Part shown: piece by piece, positions 17,960 through 24,912 of the stretch
Numbering within the stretch: position 1 is the stretch's first letter
How the letters are laid out: each line of letters starts with the position of its first letter
Assembly (NCBI GenBank): GCA_020443425.1
Contig: JAGRIE010000013.1
Location: 1 to 64,000, forward strand
Reading direction: 5' to 3'
DNA from: Halioglobus sp.
Lineage (GTDB): Bacteria > Pseudomonadota > Gammaproteobacteria > Pseudomonadales > Halieaceae
DNA: 64,000 bases
The notes under the pieces: model-generated
Databases searched by the model: none
Told to the model about the DNA's origin: nothing
Seen by the model: only the letters and a program-made list of their open reading frames with translations
Position numbers and translations under genes: made by a program

Positions 17960-18985
17960 CTAGCGCGGTGGCTGTCGACTGCCCTGTCGCAGGCGGAGGT
18001 TGTAGCGTGTGAGCTGTACGCCCAACTGCAGCTTCTTCCACAGCGATGCGGTGTCGATGGATTCCAGCAGGTCGGCCGGGAAGATGCTGTTGTAAGTCGA
18101 GATGTTGTGGGTGCGTCGAATAGACTCCAGCGAGTTGTCCCATTCTTTCTCCCACTCAATGTCCATCATCACCGGTGTCTGCCGCCCGTGCTGCCATGCC
18201 TCCCAGATGATTTGCATGAGGATGGTAAAACCCCTGGGTTCCTTGAAAGTGCTGATGGCCATCACGGCCGCGAGGAACATTGAGGAATAGTTGTGCCCGA
18301 ACTGCGCGAGTTGAAACGCCGAGATAGCGATCTCATTGGAGGACGTGGTCTCATAGCCTGCCACAAGGTGCCAGACATCATGCATCTGTAGAATCCGGGC
18401 ATTCAGGTAGTGCAGGGAGTGGGGCAACTGGCTCAGCGCAATAGCGTCGCGGTCGAGCACTTCCGGGTCATAGCCATTCTCCACAATCATATTGTACAGC
18501 GACCGACCCAGGCTGCCGGTCGGGCAGGCTGCCAGTGCCTCGATATCAGTGCGGCCGGGTATAGGGCGCTTCACCGCCTCGGCGGAGCCCGGGTGATGTC
18601 GCGCCTGGTGTTCGGCCAGCTCGCTCATGCCGGGGTGCACAGCGCCGGCAAGTGATGCCACTGCCACTGTGATTGTCAGCGCGTCGTAGCCGTCGTCGTG
18701 GCCATCGACTACGGCCCAGAATGCAGACCAGAAGCTGTCCTCCAGTGGCGCTTCGGGCAAGTCGTCGGGTATATCCGGTGTCGGCCCGGAACCAAGCCAT
18801 GCTGATGCAATGTTATCGCAGACTGCCTCGCAGGCGCCGGGACAGGCATAGGCGATCCACGCCATGGCCGCAGTCAGTTGTAAACGTCCTTCGGAGTCGC
18901 CGCGCTTTGCGGCGGCGACGGCGGCGGCAATCGTGTTGCGATCCACGTGTCTGGTCAACTGTTGCAATCTGTCTCTGCGCGTCAT
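17960..18985 (-). CDS. Coq4-family protein (ubiquinone biosynthesis-like)
   Basis: This 341-aa protein is preceded by a strong AGGAGG ribosome site 6 nt before the ATG at 18985. Its C-terminal half carries the Coq4 signature: PTGSLGRSLYNMIVENGYD followed by HDVWH (His202-Asp203-x2-His206) and, 11 residues later, Glu218. This is exactly the HDxxHx11E metal motif. Coq4 proteins act in ubiquinone biosynthesis; a role in C1 decarboxylation/hydroxylation of the ring has been reported. The N-terminal 150 residues are longer than in typical Coq4 and I do not recognise them. It is not next to other ubi genes but upstream of a TonB receptor, so it may serve another pathway. Confidence 0.75.
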   Translation of the reverse strand: MTRRDRLQQLTRHVDRNTIAAAVAAAKRGDSEGRLQLTAAMAWIAYACPGACEAVCDNIASAWLGSGPTPDIPDDLPEAPLEDSFWSAFWAVVDGHDDGYDALTITVAVASLAGAVHPGMSELAEHQARHHPGSAEAVKRPIPGRTDIEALAACPTGSLGRSLYNMIVENGYDPEVLDRDAIALSQLPHSLHYLNARILQMHDVWHLVAGYETTSSNEIAISAFQLAQFGHNYSSMFLAAVMAISTFKEPRGFTILMQIIWEAWQHGRQTPVMMDIEWEKEWDNSLESIRRTHNISTYNSIFPADLLESIDTASLWKKLQLGVQLTRYNLRLRQGSRQPPR

Positions 18986-19328
18986 GACAAGCCTCCTGTT
19001 ATGCAACGCTGAAAGTCGTGATCGCCTTTCAGGTTTTTGTTAGCGGATGAGCTGTGCAGGCCTGAGTATACGACTTCTGTATATGAAGTGAACCCCTGCC
19101 AAAGAATGTTGCAGAATGTTCATGCTGGCGCCGGTGGGAAAGCTGGCGGACTGTGTTCTCAGAGCGATATCGGTGATGTCGACCAGGGCGATTCTACGCT
19201 GCTATAGAAGCGTTTTCTGTACACTGCTGTGGCGGTTGCGACGACAAATTGACACTGAACAGCGTGTCAATTTTCCTGGTTTTTTTGCCGCGTGTTTTGC
19301 CAGTGAATTCACCGCGCTGGGGATTTGC
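18986..19328. other. 343-bp intergenic region upstream of the Coq4-like gene
   Basis: No convincing gene is seen. Just upstream of the Coq4-like start there is a short inverted repeat (tatac at 19067-19071 and gtata at 19079-19083) in an otherwise mixed sequence, which could be an operator. The 196-aa plus-strand frame that crosses this region runs antisense to the next gene and has no family features. Confidence 0.35.
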
Positions 19329-19727
19329 TCACGCTGTTGCAGGTCGCTGTCTTGCCAGGCGCCACTCTTCAAGACAGAAGCCGAACGCCAGCAGCAGGTT
19401 CAGTCCTGTATACAAATTGACAGGGAACAGGAACATCAATGCAATGGCGTAGTAGCCAAAGCTGATAGCCAGTGCGCGGCGGAAGGGTATTCTCAGCGCG
19501 CAGAGCCAGACCAGCAGTATCATCCAGGTGGCTTTGCTGAAGTACACCAGTTTGGCGACAGCAAGATGTGCCTCGGGCGTGTCTGCCAGTGCATACTTTG
19601 CGAAAATCGCGAAATCGTCTTTGGTCCAGAAATTCCATTCAAACTTGAGATGGGTCACCGTGTAGCACAACAGGAACAGTCCGTACATGGACAGAAATTC
19701 GCGTAGTAGCGGTTGCTTGTTTTTCAT
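19329..19727 (-). CDS. Hypothetical four-helix membrane protein
   Basis: This 132-aa protein has about four hydrophobic segments (residues about 11-30, 57-76, 80-102 and 104-120), a basic N-terminus (MKNKQPLLREF) and a short polar C-tail. I do not recognise the family. The aromatic-rich first loop (HLKFEWNFWTKDD) would be outside the membrane. It stands alone between a Coq4-like gene and a SnoaL-like gene on the other strand. The ATG at 19727 was chosen over an upstream start at 19766, which would add 13 polar residues. Confidence rests on the clear membrane-protein composition. Confidence 0.6.
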   Translation of the reverse strand: MKNKQPLLREFLSMYGLFLLCYTVTHLKFEWNFWTKDDFAIFAKYALADTPEAHLAVAKLVYFSKATWMILLVWLCALRIPFRRALAISFGYYAIALMFLFPVNLYTGLNLLLAFGFCLEEWRLARQRPATA

Positions 19728-19906
19728 TATTGCAATCCATTCATTGTCGACCAACAGGGAAGGCAAATCTTACACGCGATGCCGCGGAAAAGAGAACCGG
19801 GATATGTGGTGTCGTCGGCGAAACCTGGACGCCAGCGCATCTGTGTCTGTGCGCTCTTATCTGTGTCAGAATGTGCCACTTTGAAAAAAAATCCGAAGGG
19901 AGTGTT

Positions 19907-20338
19907 ATGAGCAACGCGAACAAAGCCATTGTGGAGAAAATGTGGCGGGCATTGAGCGAAATGGACTGGGAGACAATGAAGGCGTGCATGCATCCGGACA
20001 TCCACTACCGGGACGTGCCCAGCGACGATCCCGGTGCACACGGCCCGGAAAATTGTGTCAAGCGTTTACAGATCGCATTCAGGCATCTGCAGAAACAGGA
20101 ACAGGAGACACACCATATAGCCTGTGATGGCGATATCGTGTTTCTCGATCACACTGAGACCTGGACATTCACATCCGGCGAGACGGCGGCGCACACATTT
20201 GCCAGCATGCACGAGATCAGGGACGGTCTCATCTATCGCTGGAGTGATTACTGGGATATGCAAAAATTTGCCGGCCAGTTTCCCGCCTGGTTTATCGAAG
20301 AGATGATGAAGTCTACCGCCGATGACTTCACAGACTGA
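19907..20338 (+). CDS. SnoaL/NTF2-like small protein
   Basis: This 143-aa protein has a good ribosome site (AAGGGAG, 5 nt before the ATG). It has the cone-like NTF2 fold pattern: an N-terminal helix (MSNANKAIVEKMWRALSEMDWETMKACMHPDI), a middle with alternating strands, and a final strand pair with FASMHEIRDGLIYRWSDYWD. This last motif is typical of the SnoaL / limonene-epoxide hydrolase / ketosteroid-isomerase-like superfamily. Members are cyclases, isomerases or hydrolases, so the substrate cannot be assigned. A hairpin follows the stop at 20351-20370. Confidence 0.7.
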   Translation: MSNANKAIVEKMWRALSEMDWETMKACMHPDIHYRDVPSDDPGAHGPENCVKRLQIAFRHLQKQEQETHHIACDGDIVFLDHTETWTFTSGETAAHTFASMHEIRDGLIYRWSDYWDMQKFAGQFPAWFIEEMMKSTADDFTD

Positions 20339-20350
20339 CAGGCACTGAAG

Positions 20351-20370
20351 GCCGCGCATTTCTGCGCGGC
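20351..20370. terminator. Hairpin between convergent genes
   Basis: Bases 20351-20358 (GCCGCGCA) pair perfectly with 20363-20370 around a 4-nt TTTC loop, 12 bp after the SnoaL-like stop and 32 bp before the stop of the convergent gene. There is no T-run, so termination strength is uncertain. Confidence 0.5.
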
Positions 20371-20402
20371 TGTCTACGAGGGTGGGCGAAGTGCCCGCTG
20401 CG

Positions 20403-20732
20403 TCAGGCGCCGACGCTGATCAACTGGGTTTCGGGCTGGCCGTTCTCGTCCGTGCGATAGCGATATTTGACGTCACTGCCAGAAGGCGCGTCTTTCAGCC
20501 GTGTGTCGGGCGGCAGTTTGAATTCCATCTTCTCGCTGCCGCGCACCTTGCACCGGGATTGCTCATCGTATTGGCTGATCGAATGGATTTTTACACTGGT
20601 GGTGCCTTGTCCGGCCGTTTCGCCATGCTGCACTGTGCCTTCCAGCAAACAGTCTTTCTCGCCCGCAGACATCGCCATGGGGCTGGCCAGTAACAGGGCG
20701 GGTATGATCATTTTTTTGATTAAAGGGTTCAT
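20403..20732 (-). CDS. Hypothetical small secreted protein
   Basis: This 109-aa protein has a clear signal peptide (MNPLIKKMIIPALLLASPMAMSA) and a ribosome site GGAGG 8 nt before the ATG at 20732. The mature part of about 86 residues has two cysteines and beta-strand character (CLLEGTVQHGETAGQGTTSVKIHS and CKVRGSEKMEFKLPPDTRL), suggesting a small disulfide-bonded periplasmic domain. I do not recognise the family. An AT-rich stretch lies upstream, between it and the divergent small secreted protein that has a Pho box. Confidence 0.6.
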   Translation of the reverse strand: MNPLIKKMIIPALLLASPMAMSAGEKDCLLEGTVQHGETAGQGTTSVKIHSISQYDEQSRCKVRGSEKMEFKLPPDTRLKDAPSGSDVKYRYRTDENGQPETQLISVGA

Positions 20733-20907
20733 TATATGTACCTCCATTTTTACCTTCAAAAAAACTGTACACCTAAATGATTGGCGCTTGCCACCTCGCG
20801 GCGAAAAAAATTCATCAAATTGTAACAATAATGTGTTTAGGGGCTGTCGAATGGCGCGTTCGGTCGATGGAATGGCGGTGCGAGAGGCAGGGGAGTGAGG
20901 GCCGGAT

Positions 20908-20952
20908 TTGTCATCTGGCTGTCATATCACTGTAAAAAACCACCCCTATACT
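20908..20952 (+). promoter_or_regulatory. Pho box (three half-sites) plus -10 element
   Basis: Half-sites TTGTCAT (20908-20914), CTGTCAT (20919-20925) and CTGTAAA (20930-20936) are spaced by 4 nt each, an 11-bp step. The PhoB consensus is direct repeats of CTGTCAT with 4-nt spacers. Exactly 10 nt after the last half-site is TATACT (20947-20952), a near-consensus -10, with no -35 hexamer needed. The transcript would start about 40 nt before the gene at 21000. The match is unusually complete. Confidence 0.75.
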
Positions 20953-20999
20953 CTCCTCAACGTTCCTGTAGCTACCCCCCGACACGAGATTGTTTGTCC

Positions 21000-21359
21000 A
21001 TGAAGTTCCTGATCCGATGCTGCCTGATTCCATTCTTCGCTTACACCAGCCATGGGTTTGCGCTGTCATTCGCTGCCGAGGAGTTCCAGGCGTCCCGACA
21101 ACTGGCCTGTGTGTTGGTACAGCAGTCGCTCGGGCAGCTGAGCGACGAGGAGTATGGCGCACGCACGCACACGGTTCTCGATGGTTTTGATGAGGCCGAG
21201 CGCGACAATATCCTGGCACAGGCAGTCGGCTACTATGGAGGGCTTGTGTTCACCCCTGCGGCTGACGACGATACCGCTGTTGTTGCCGGCAAACTCGAGG
21301 AGTTCCTGGCCAGCAACACCTGTGTCGATGGTTACAGCAAGGTAACGCTGAACCTCTGA
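21000..21359 (+). CDS. Small secreted protein, predicted PhoB regulon member
   Basis: This 119-aa protein has a signal peptide (about residues 1-21, MKFLIRCCLIPFFAYTSHGFA) and a mature part of about 98 residues predicted mostly helical. The mature part has two cysteines (in LACVLVQQSLG and in SNTCVDGYSK) placed to form a disulfide, and a UspA-like or Rap1-like look of short amphipathic helices. I do not recognise the family. It stands alone behind a strong Pho box and upstream of a second Pho-controlled unit, so a role in phosphate starvation is inferred. The ATG at 21000 begins the signal peptide; the frame is open upstream, across the promoter, and that part is not coding. Confidence 0.6.
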   Translation: MKFLIRCCLIPFFAYTSHGFALSFAAEEFQASRQLACVLVQQSLGQLSDEEYGARTHTVLDGFDEAERDNILAQAVGYYGGLVFTPAADDDTAVVAGKLEEFLASNTCVDGYSKVTLNL

Positions 21360-21742
21360 TTTCGCTTCCAGCCGTATCGAAGCTATTCACCTGGTCGGCC
21401 GGGGTGTCTCCCGGTCGATAGTCATATCGATACATCCCTCGCGCATATTTTCCCTTTTACCGATATCGCCGACAGCCAGCTTGTCGTGGCACTGAAGTGC
21501 GACTGCGATTGTAGCGGCTCGTGGGCAGCAAGCGAGCAGTGCGCGGCCGATATTTAACAAATCTGAAACATAACCGACACAAGACTGTCATTCGATGCCA
21601 CTAGCATGCACCGGCATATGAAGTCAGTCAGATTCTGTTTACACCGATGTCATGAACAGAGGGTTCGGCAAGCACCTTGTCGCCTCTGGGACTCTTTATC
21701 CACATTCATCAACCCGTTTTCAGGTTAAGGCGAACACCCAAT
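21360..21742. other. 383-bp regulatory region before the TonB receptor operon
   Basis: No gene is visible. The right half carries the Pho box and -10 element listed separately, leaving a long untranslated leader of about 130 nt before the receptor start at 21743. The left half, after the stop of the small secreted protein, has no clear hairpin followed by T-run. Confidence 0.4.
21563..21607 (+). promoter_or_regulatory. Pho box (three half-sites) plus -10 element
   Basis: Half-sites CTGAAAC (21563-21569), CCGACAC (21574-21580) and CTGTCAT (21585-21591) are each separated by 4 nt. The last is a perfect consensus half-site and the others match CTGTCAC at 5 of 7 positions. TAGCAT (21602-21607) follows after exactly 10 nt, the same distance as in the neighbouring Pho promoter at 20908-20952. 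The shared geometry makes both more believable. Confidence 0.6.
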
Positions 21743-24700
21743 ATGAAACGATTAGTAGTCTACGCGGGGCTCGCGCTCTCTTTTCTGTCGCACCAGGCGC
21801 TTGCCGCCAATCTCTACCTGATGGTGTTTTACGACGATGCGCCTCTGAAAGGCGCGACGGTGTTCCTCGATGAGCGCAACCTCGGCGCGACCAATGTCCG
21901 CGGCGGTGCAGAGACGTTTCTCGAAGCCGGTGATCACGTGCTGACACTGGTTGATGACAATATCAAGGTCCCCGTTGAATTCAGCTCTGTTGCTGAAGAA
22001 GACGTGGAGATAAAGATCACGTTCACCGCAGGTGCAGCTGATTCCCCGCAGGTGGATATCCGAAAATTTGGTGAGGAGGGTGCGCTGGGCGAAGGGTTTA
22101 TCACCGGTAAGATCCTCGATGCCAGCGGTGCGGCGGTGGTTGGAGCGACCGTGGCGGCAGCGAATTCCCCGTATTCGTCGACCACCGATGAGTTTGGCGT
22201 GTACGTGCTGAAGATACCGCGCGGCGCATACGCGATCAGTGTCAGTGCAGAAGGGTACCAGACGGTATCTGTGCCGGAAGTTCGCGTAATGGCAGATATG
22301 GGAGTCAATGCCACTGTCACGCTGAAGGCAGAGGGAGCCCCCGGCGTGCCCGTCATTGCCGCGCCCTCTGCTCCTTCGGCACCGATGGAAGAAGTGTTTG
22401 TACTCGGCGTATTCAATCCCCAGGAGAACGCCGCCAGCGTGGAACGCTATGCTGTCTCGATTACCAACGCCATCGATGCGGCACAGCTCGAACGCTTTGG
22501 AGACAGCGATATCGGTGCTGCGTTGAACCGTGTCGCCGGTGTGGCGATCGTCGATCGCAAATATGCCACCGTGCGCGGGTTGGACGGTCGCTATATATCG
22601 AGCACCCTGAACGGGCTGTTGATGCCTAGCACCGACACCCAGCGCAGGGAGGTTGAACTGGACCTTTTCCCCACAGTAATTGTCGGCGGGATAGAGATAC
22701 AGAAGTCCTACACTGCAGACCAACTCGCGACCACCACTGGCGGTGCCATACAGATAGAAACCAAAGGCATTCCGGATGAGCGCATCCTGCAGGTGAGCGG
22801 TTCGCTGGGGTATAACCCGGGCACTACCGGCACTGACATCCTCAGCTACGCCAGCAGCGAGGGTGACTGGGCGGGCTATGATTCCGGCCTGCGTAAACTT
22901 CCCAATGGGGTGCTGGGGGTGACTGACGGTGGTCGTTCACTGACAGTCTGTGATCCCGCGCTGGACCCGGTTCGTTGTACCTCTCCGGCGGAGGCGGCGC
23001 AACTCGGTGTCAAATTCCAGGATGATTACAAGGTCGGAGACAAGACCGGCCTGCCCAATGGTGAGGCATCTGTTGCGTACGGCGACAGGTTGCCCGCCGG
23101 TGAAAACGAATGGGGTTACTACCTCGCCGCTGACTTCGACCGCAAGACAACTGACCGCGGCCATGCGGAGCTGTCCAACCCCATCGGCGTCGAGGGCGGC
23201 TACCAGCGCTCAGAGGAAACAACGGCGATAACGGGTTATGGCGCAGTGGGGTACGAGTACGGTGCAGCCAACGAGGTGATGGCAAAGACCATCTATCTGC
23301 ACAACACCGACGATATCACGCGGATCGAGAGCGGTGTCGACCAGCAGGAAGACAACCAGGTGGACACGTATGTGCTGGACTGGATCGAGCGGCAGTTTAT
23401 GTCGCAGTCGCTGACTGGCCACAATGAATTCGATTTTGATCACGGAGTACACCAGTTTGACTGGCGCGGCGCCTACTCGCAGACAGAGCGGCAGGAGCCC
23501 GACCGTCGAACCTATACCTACTACAACAACTTCCTGTCCTCTTCAGCATTTGAGCGCCGTTGGTCCAAGTTGAAGGAGACCAGCAAGGACCTGGGTGCCG
23601 ACTACTCGATTGACCTGGACTGGGGTACCAACAGTGCCACGCAGATAAAGTTCGGCGGCATGTGGTCAGACAAGGACCGTAACTTTGACCAGTACCGGTT
23701 CGGTATCGACTTCACTGAGTTCGGCAGCGACATCGACCTGAATATCGACCAGAGTATCGAGAACGAGATACTGCCGTACAACAATTTCGCCATCAACAAA
23801 GTATTGCTGACGGCCAATACAACGGACACCGACTCCTACAATTCCCAGGAGGAGACCAAGGCGGGCTACCTCACCACCAACACGGACTTCGGTGAGAGCT
23901 GGTCTTTGGTCGCCGGTGTTCGCTATGAGAAATTCAACCAGAAGTTGCAGTACCCGAATGATCCCTCGGTCGACAGCGAACTGGATTACGATGACTGGTA
24001 TCCGGCGGTCAACCTGACGTGGCGGCCTACGGAGGAGATACAGGTCCGTGCCGGGTACTCCCAGACAGTCTCATACCCCGGCATCATCGAGCGATCCGAG
24101 GCCCAGACCTACGACGACAAAACGGATGAAAAGATCTTTGGTAACCCGGACTTGAAAGTCTCGACCATCGATAACTCGGATCTGCGTCTGGAATACTATT
24201 TCTCCGATGCCGAGAGCGTCTCCCTCGCCTACTTCTACAAGTCCATCGACAACCCGGTGGAAAAAGCAGTGGTGGACGGTTCCGGGTCGGCCGCGAGGAA
24301 CTCCTACACATTTATCAACCAGGAAAGTGCAGACCTTTGGGGTATCGAGCTCGACGGCACCAAGAATGTCTGGGAAACAGATGATTACCTCGTCTTTGTC
24401 AGCGGTAACGTCACCTATATCGACTCCAAGGTTGACCTGACTGATAAATCGAAACAGCTGGAAGGTGCCAGCGCCGATGGCCGCGAGCTGCAGGGCCAGT
24501 CCCAGTGGCTCAGCAACCTGCAGATCGGTATGGACCACTACCCCACGGAGCAGAAGTTCACCCTGCTGGTGAACTATTTCGACAAGCGCATATTCCGGAT
24601 CGCGCGCGGCAACGATACCGGTCCCAAGTACGAGGACAGCCGTGTGGTCGTGGACTTCACCTGGGAAAAAGAGTGGAACGAGAACCTGGTCCTGGAGGGT

Positions 24701-24811
24701 TCCATCAAGAATATCCTCAATACCAAAGTGGAGTACTCGCAGAACGACAACACGATTGAAAGCTACAACCTGGGCCGCTTCTTTAAGGCGGGCGTCACCT
24801 ACAAGTTCTAG
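21743..24811 (+). CDS. TonB-dependent receptor with N-terminal extension, predicted PhoB-controlled
   Basis: This 1022-aa protein has a signal peptide (about residues 1-23). A PEGA-like beta domain follows (about 24-100), then a carboxypeptidase-regulatory-like beta-sandwich (about 115-200, GKILDASGAAVVGATVAA). The TonB-box-like MEEVFVLG precedes the plug (IGAALNRVAGVAIVDRKYATVRGLDGRYISSTLNG), and a large barrel ends in AGVTYKF. Such extended receptors import large or phosphate-rich ligands in several proteobacteria. A Pho-type promoter lies about 135 nt upstream. The next gene, 101 bp downstream, encodes a lipoprotein that may act as the surface ligand-binding partner, in the manner of SusC/SusD pairs. 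I chose the ATG at 21743 for the signal peptide. Ligand unknown; an organophosphate is inferred from regulation. Confidence 0.85.
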   Translation: MKRLVVYAGLALSFLSHQALAANLYLMVFYDDAPLKGATVFLDERNLGATNVRGGAETFLEAGDHVLTLVDDNIKVPVEFSSVAEEDVEIKITFTAGAADSPQVDIRKFGEEGALGEGFITGKILDASGAAVVGATVAAANSPYSSTTDEFGVYVLKIPRGAYAISVSAEGYQTVSVPEVRVMADMGVNATVTLKAEGAPGVPVIAAPSAPSAPMEEVFVLGVFNPQENAASVERYAVSITNAIDAAQLERFGDSDIGAALNRVAGVAIVDRKYATVRGLDGRYISSTLNGLLMPSTDTQRREVELDLFPTVIVGGIEIQKSYTADQLATTTGGAIQIETKGIPDERILQVSGSLGYNPGTTGTDILSYASSEGDWAGYDSGLRKLPNGVLGVTDGGRSLTVCDPALDPVRCTSPAEAAQLGVKFQDDYKVGDKTGLPNGEASVAYGDRLPAGENEWGYYLAADFDRKTTDRGHAELSNPIGVEGGYQRSEETTAITGYGAVGYEYGAANEVMAKTIYLHNTDDITRIESGVDQQEDNQVDTYVLDWIERQFMSQSLTGHNEFDFDHGVHQFDWRGAYSQTERQEPDRRTYTYYNNFLSSSAFERRWSKLKETSKDLGADYSIDLDWGTNSATQIKFGGMWSDKDRNFDQYRFGIDFTEFGSDIDLNIDQSIENEILPYNNFAINKVLLTANTTDTDSYNSQEETKAGYLTTNTDFGESWSLVAGVRYEKFNQKLQYPNDPSVDSELDYDDWYPAVNLTWRPTEEIQVRAGYSQTVSYPGIIERSEAQTYDDKTDEKIFGNPDLKVSTIDNSDLRLEYYFSDAESVSLAYFYKSIDNPVEKAVVDGSGSAARNSYTFINQESADLWGIELDGTKNVWETDDYLVFVSGNVTYIDSKVDLTDKSKQLEGASADGRELQGQSQWLSNLQIGMDHYPTEQKFTLLVNYFDKRIFRIARGNDTGPKYEDSRVVVDFTWEKEWNENLVLEGSIKNILNTKVEYSQNDNTIESYNLGRFFKAGVTYKF

Positions 24812-24912
24812 GTTTTGTTCAAAGTGAGGCAGGGTCAGATATGAATTATTCAGCAAAGCGAAGAAAGTGCAGTTCATCTGCATTCAATTTTAACTTGATC
24901 AGGAAGCAAACC

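Noticed and set aside
17951..17968. A 7-bp GC hairpin after the Coq4-like gene
   Set aside because: It overlaps the stop codon and has no T-run, so it is not supportable as a terminator.
19116..19706. A 196-aa plus-strand frame across the 19.1-19.7 kb region
   Set aside because: Most of it is antisense to the hydrophobic membrane protein; no recognisable motif and no ribosome site.
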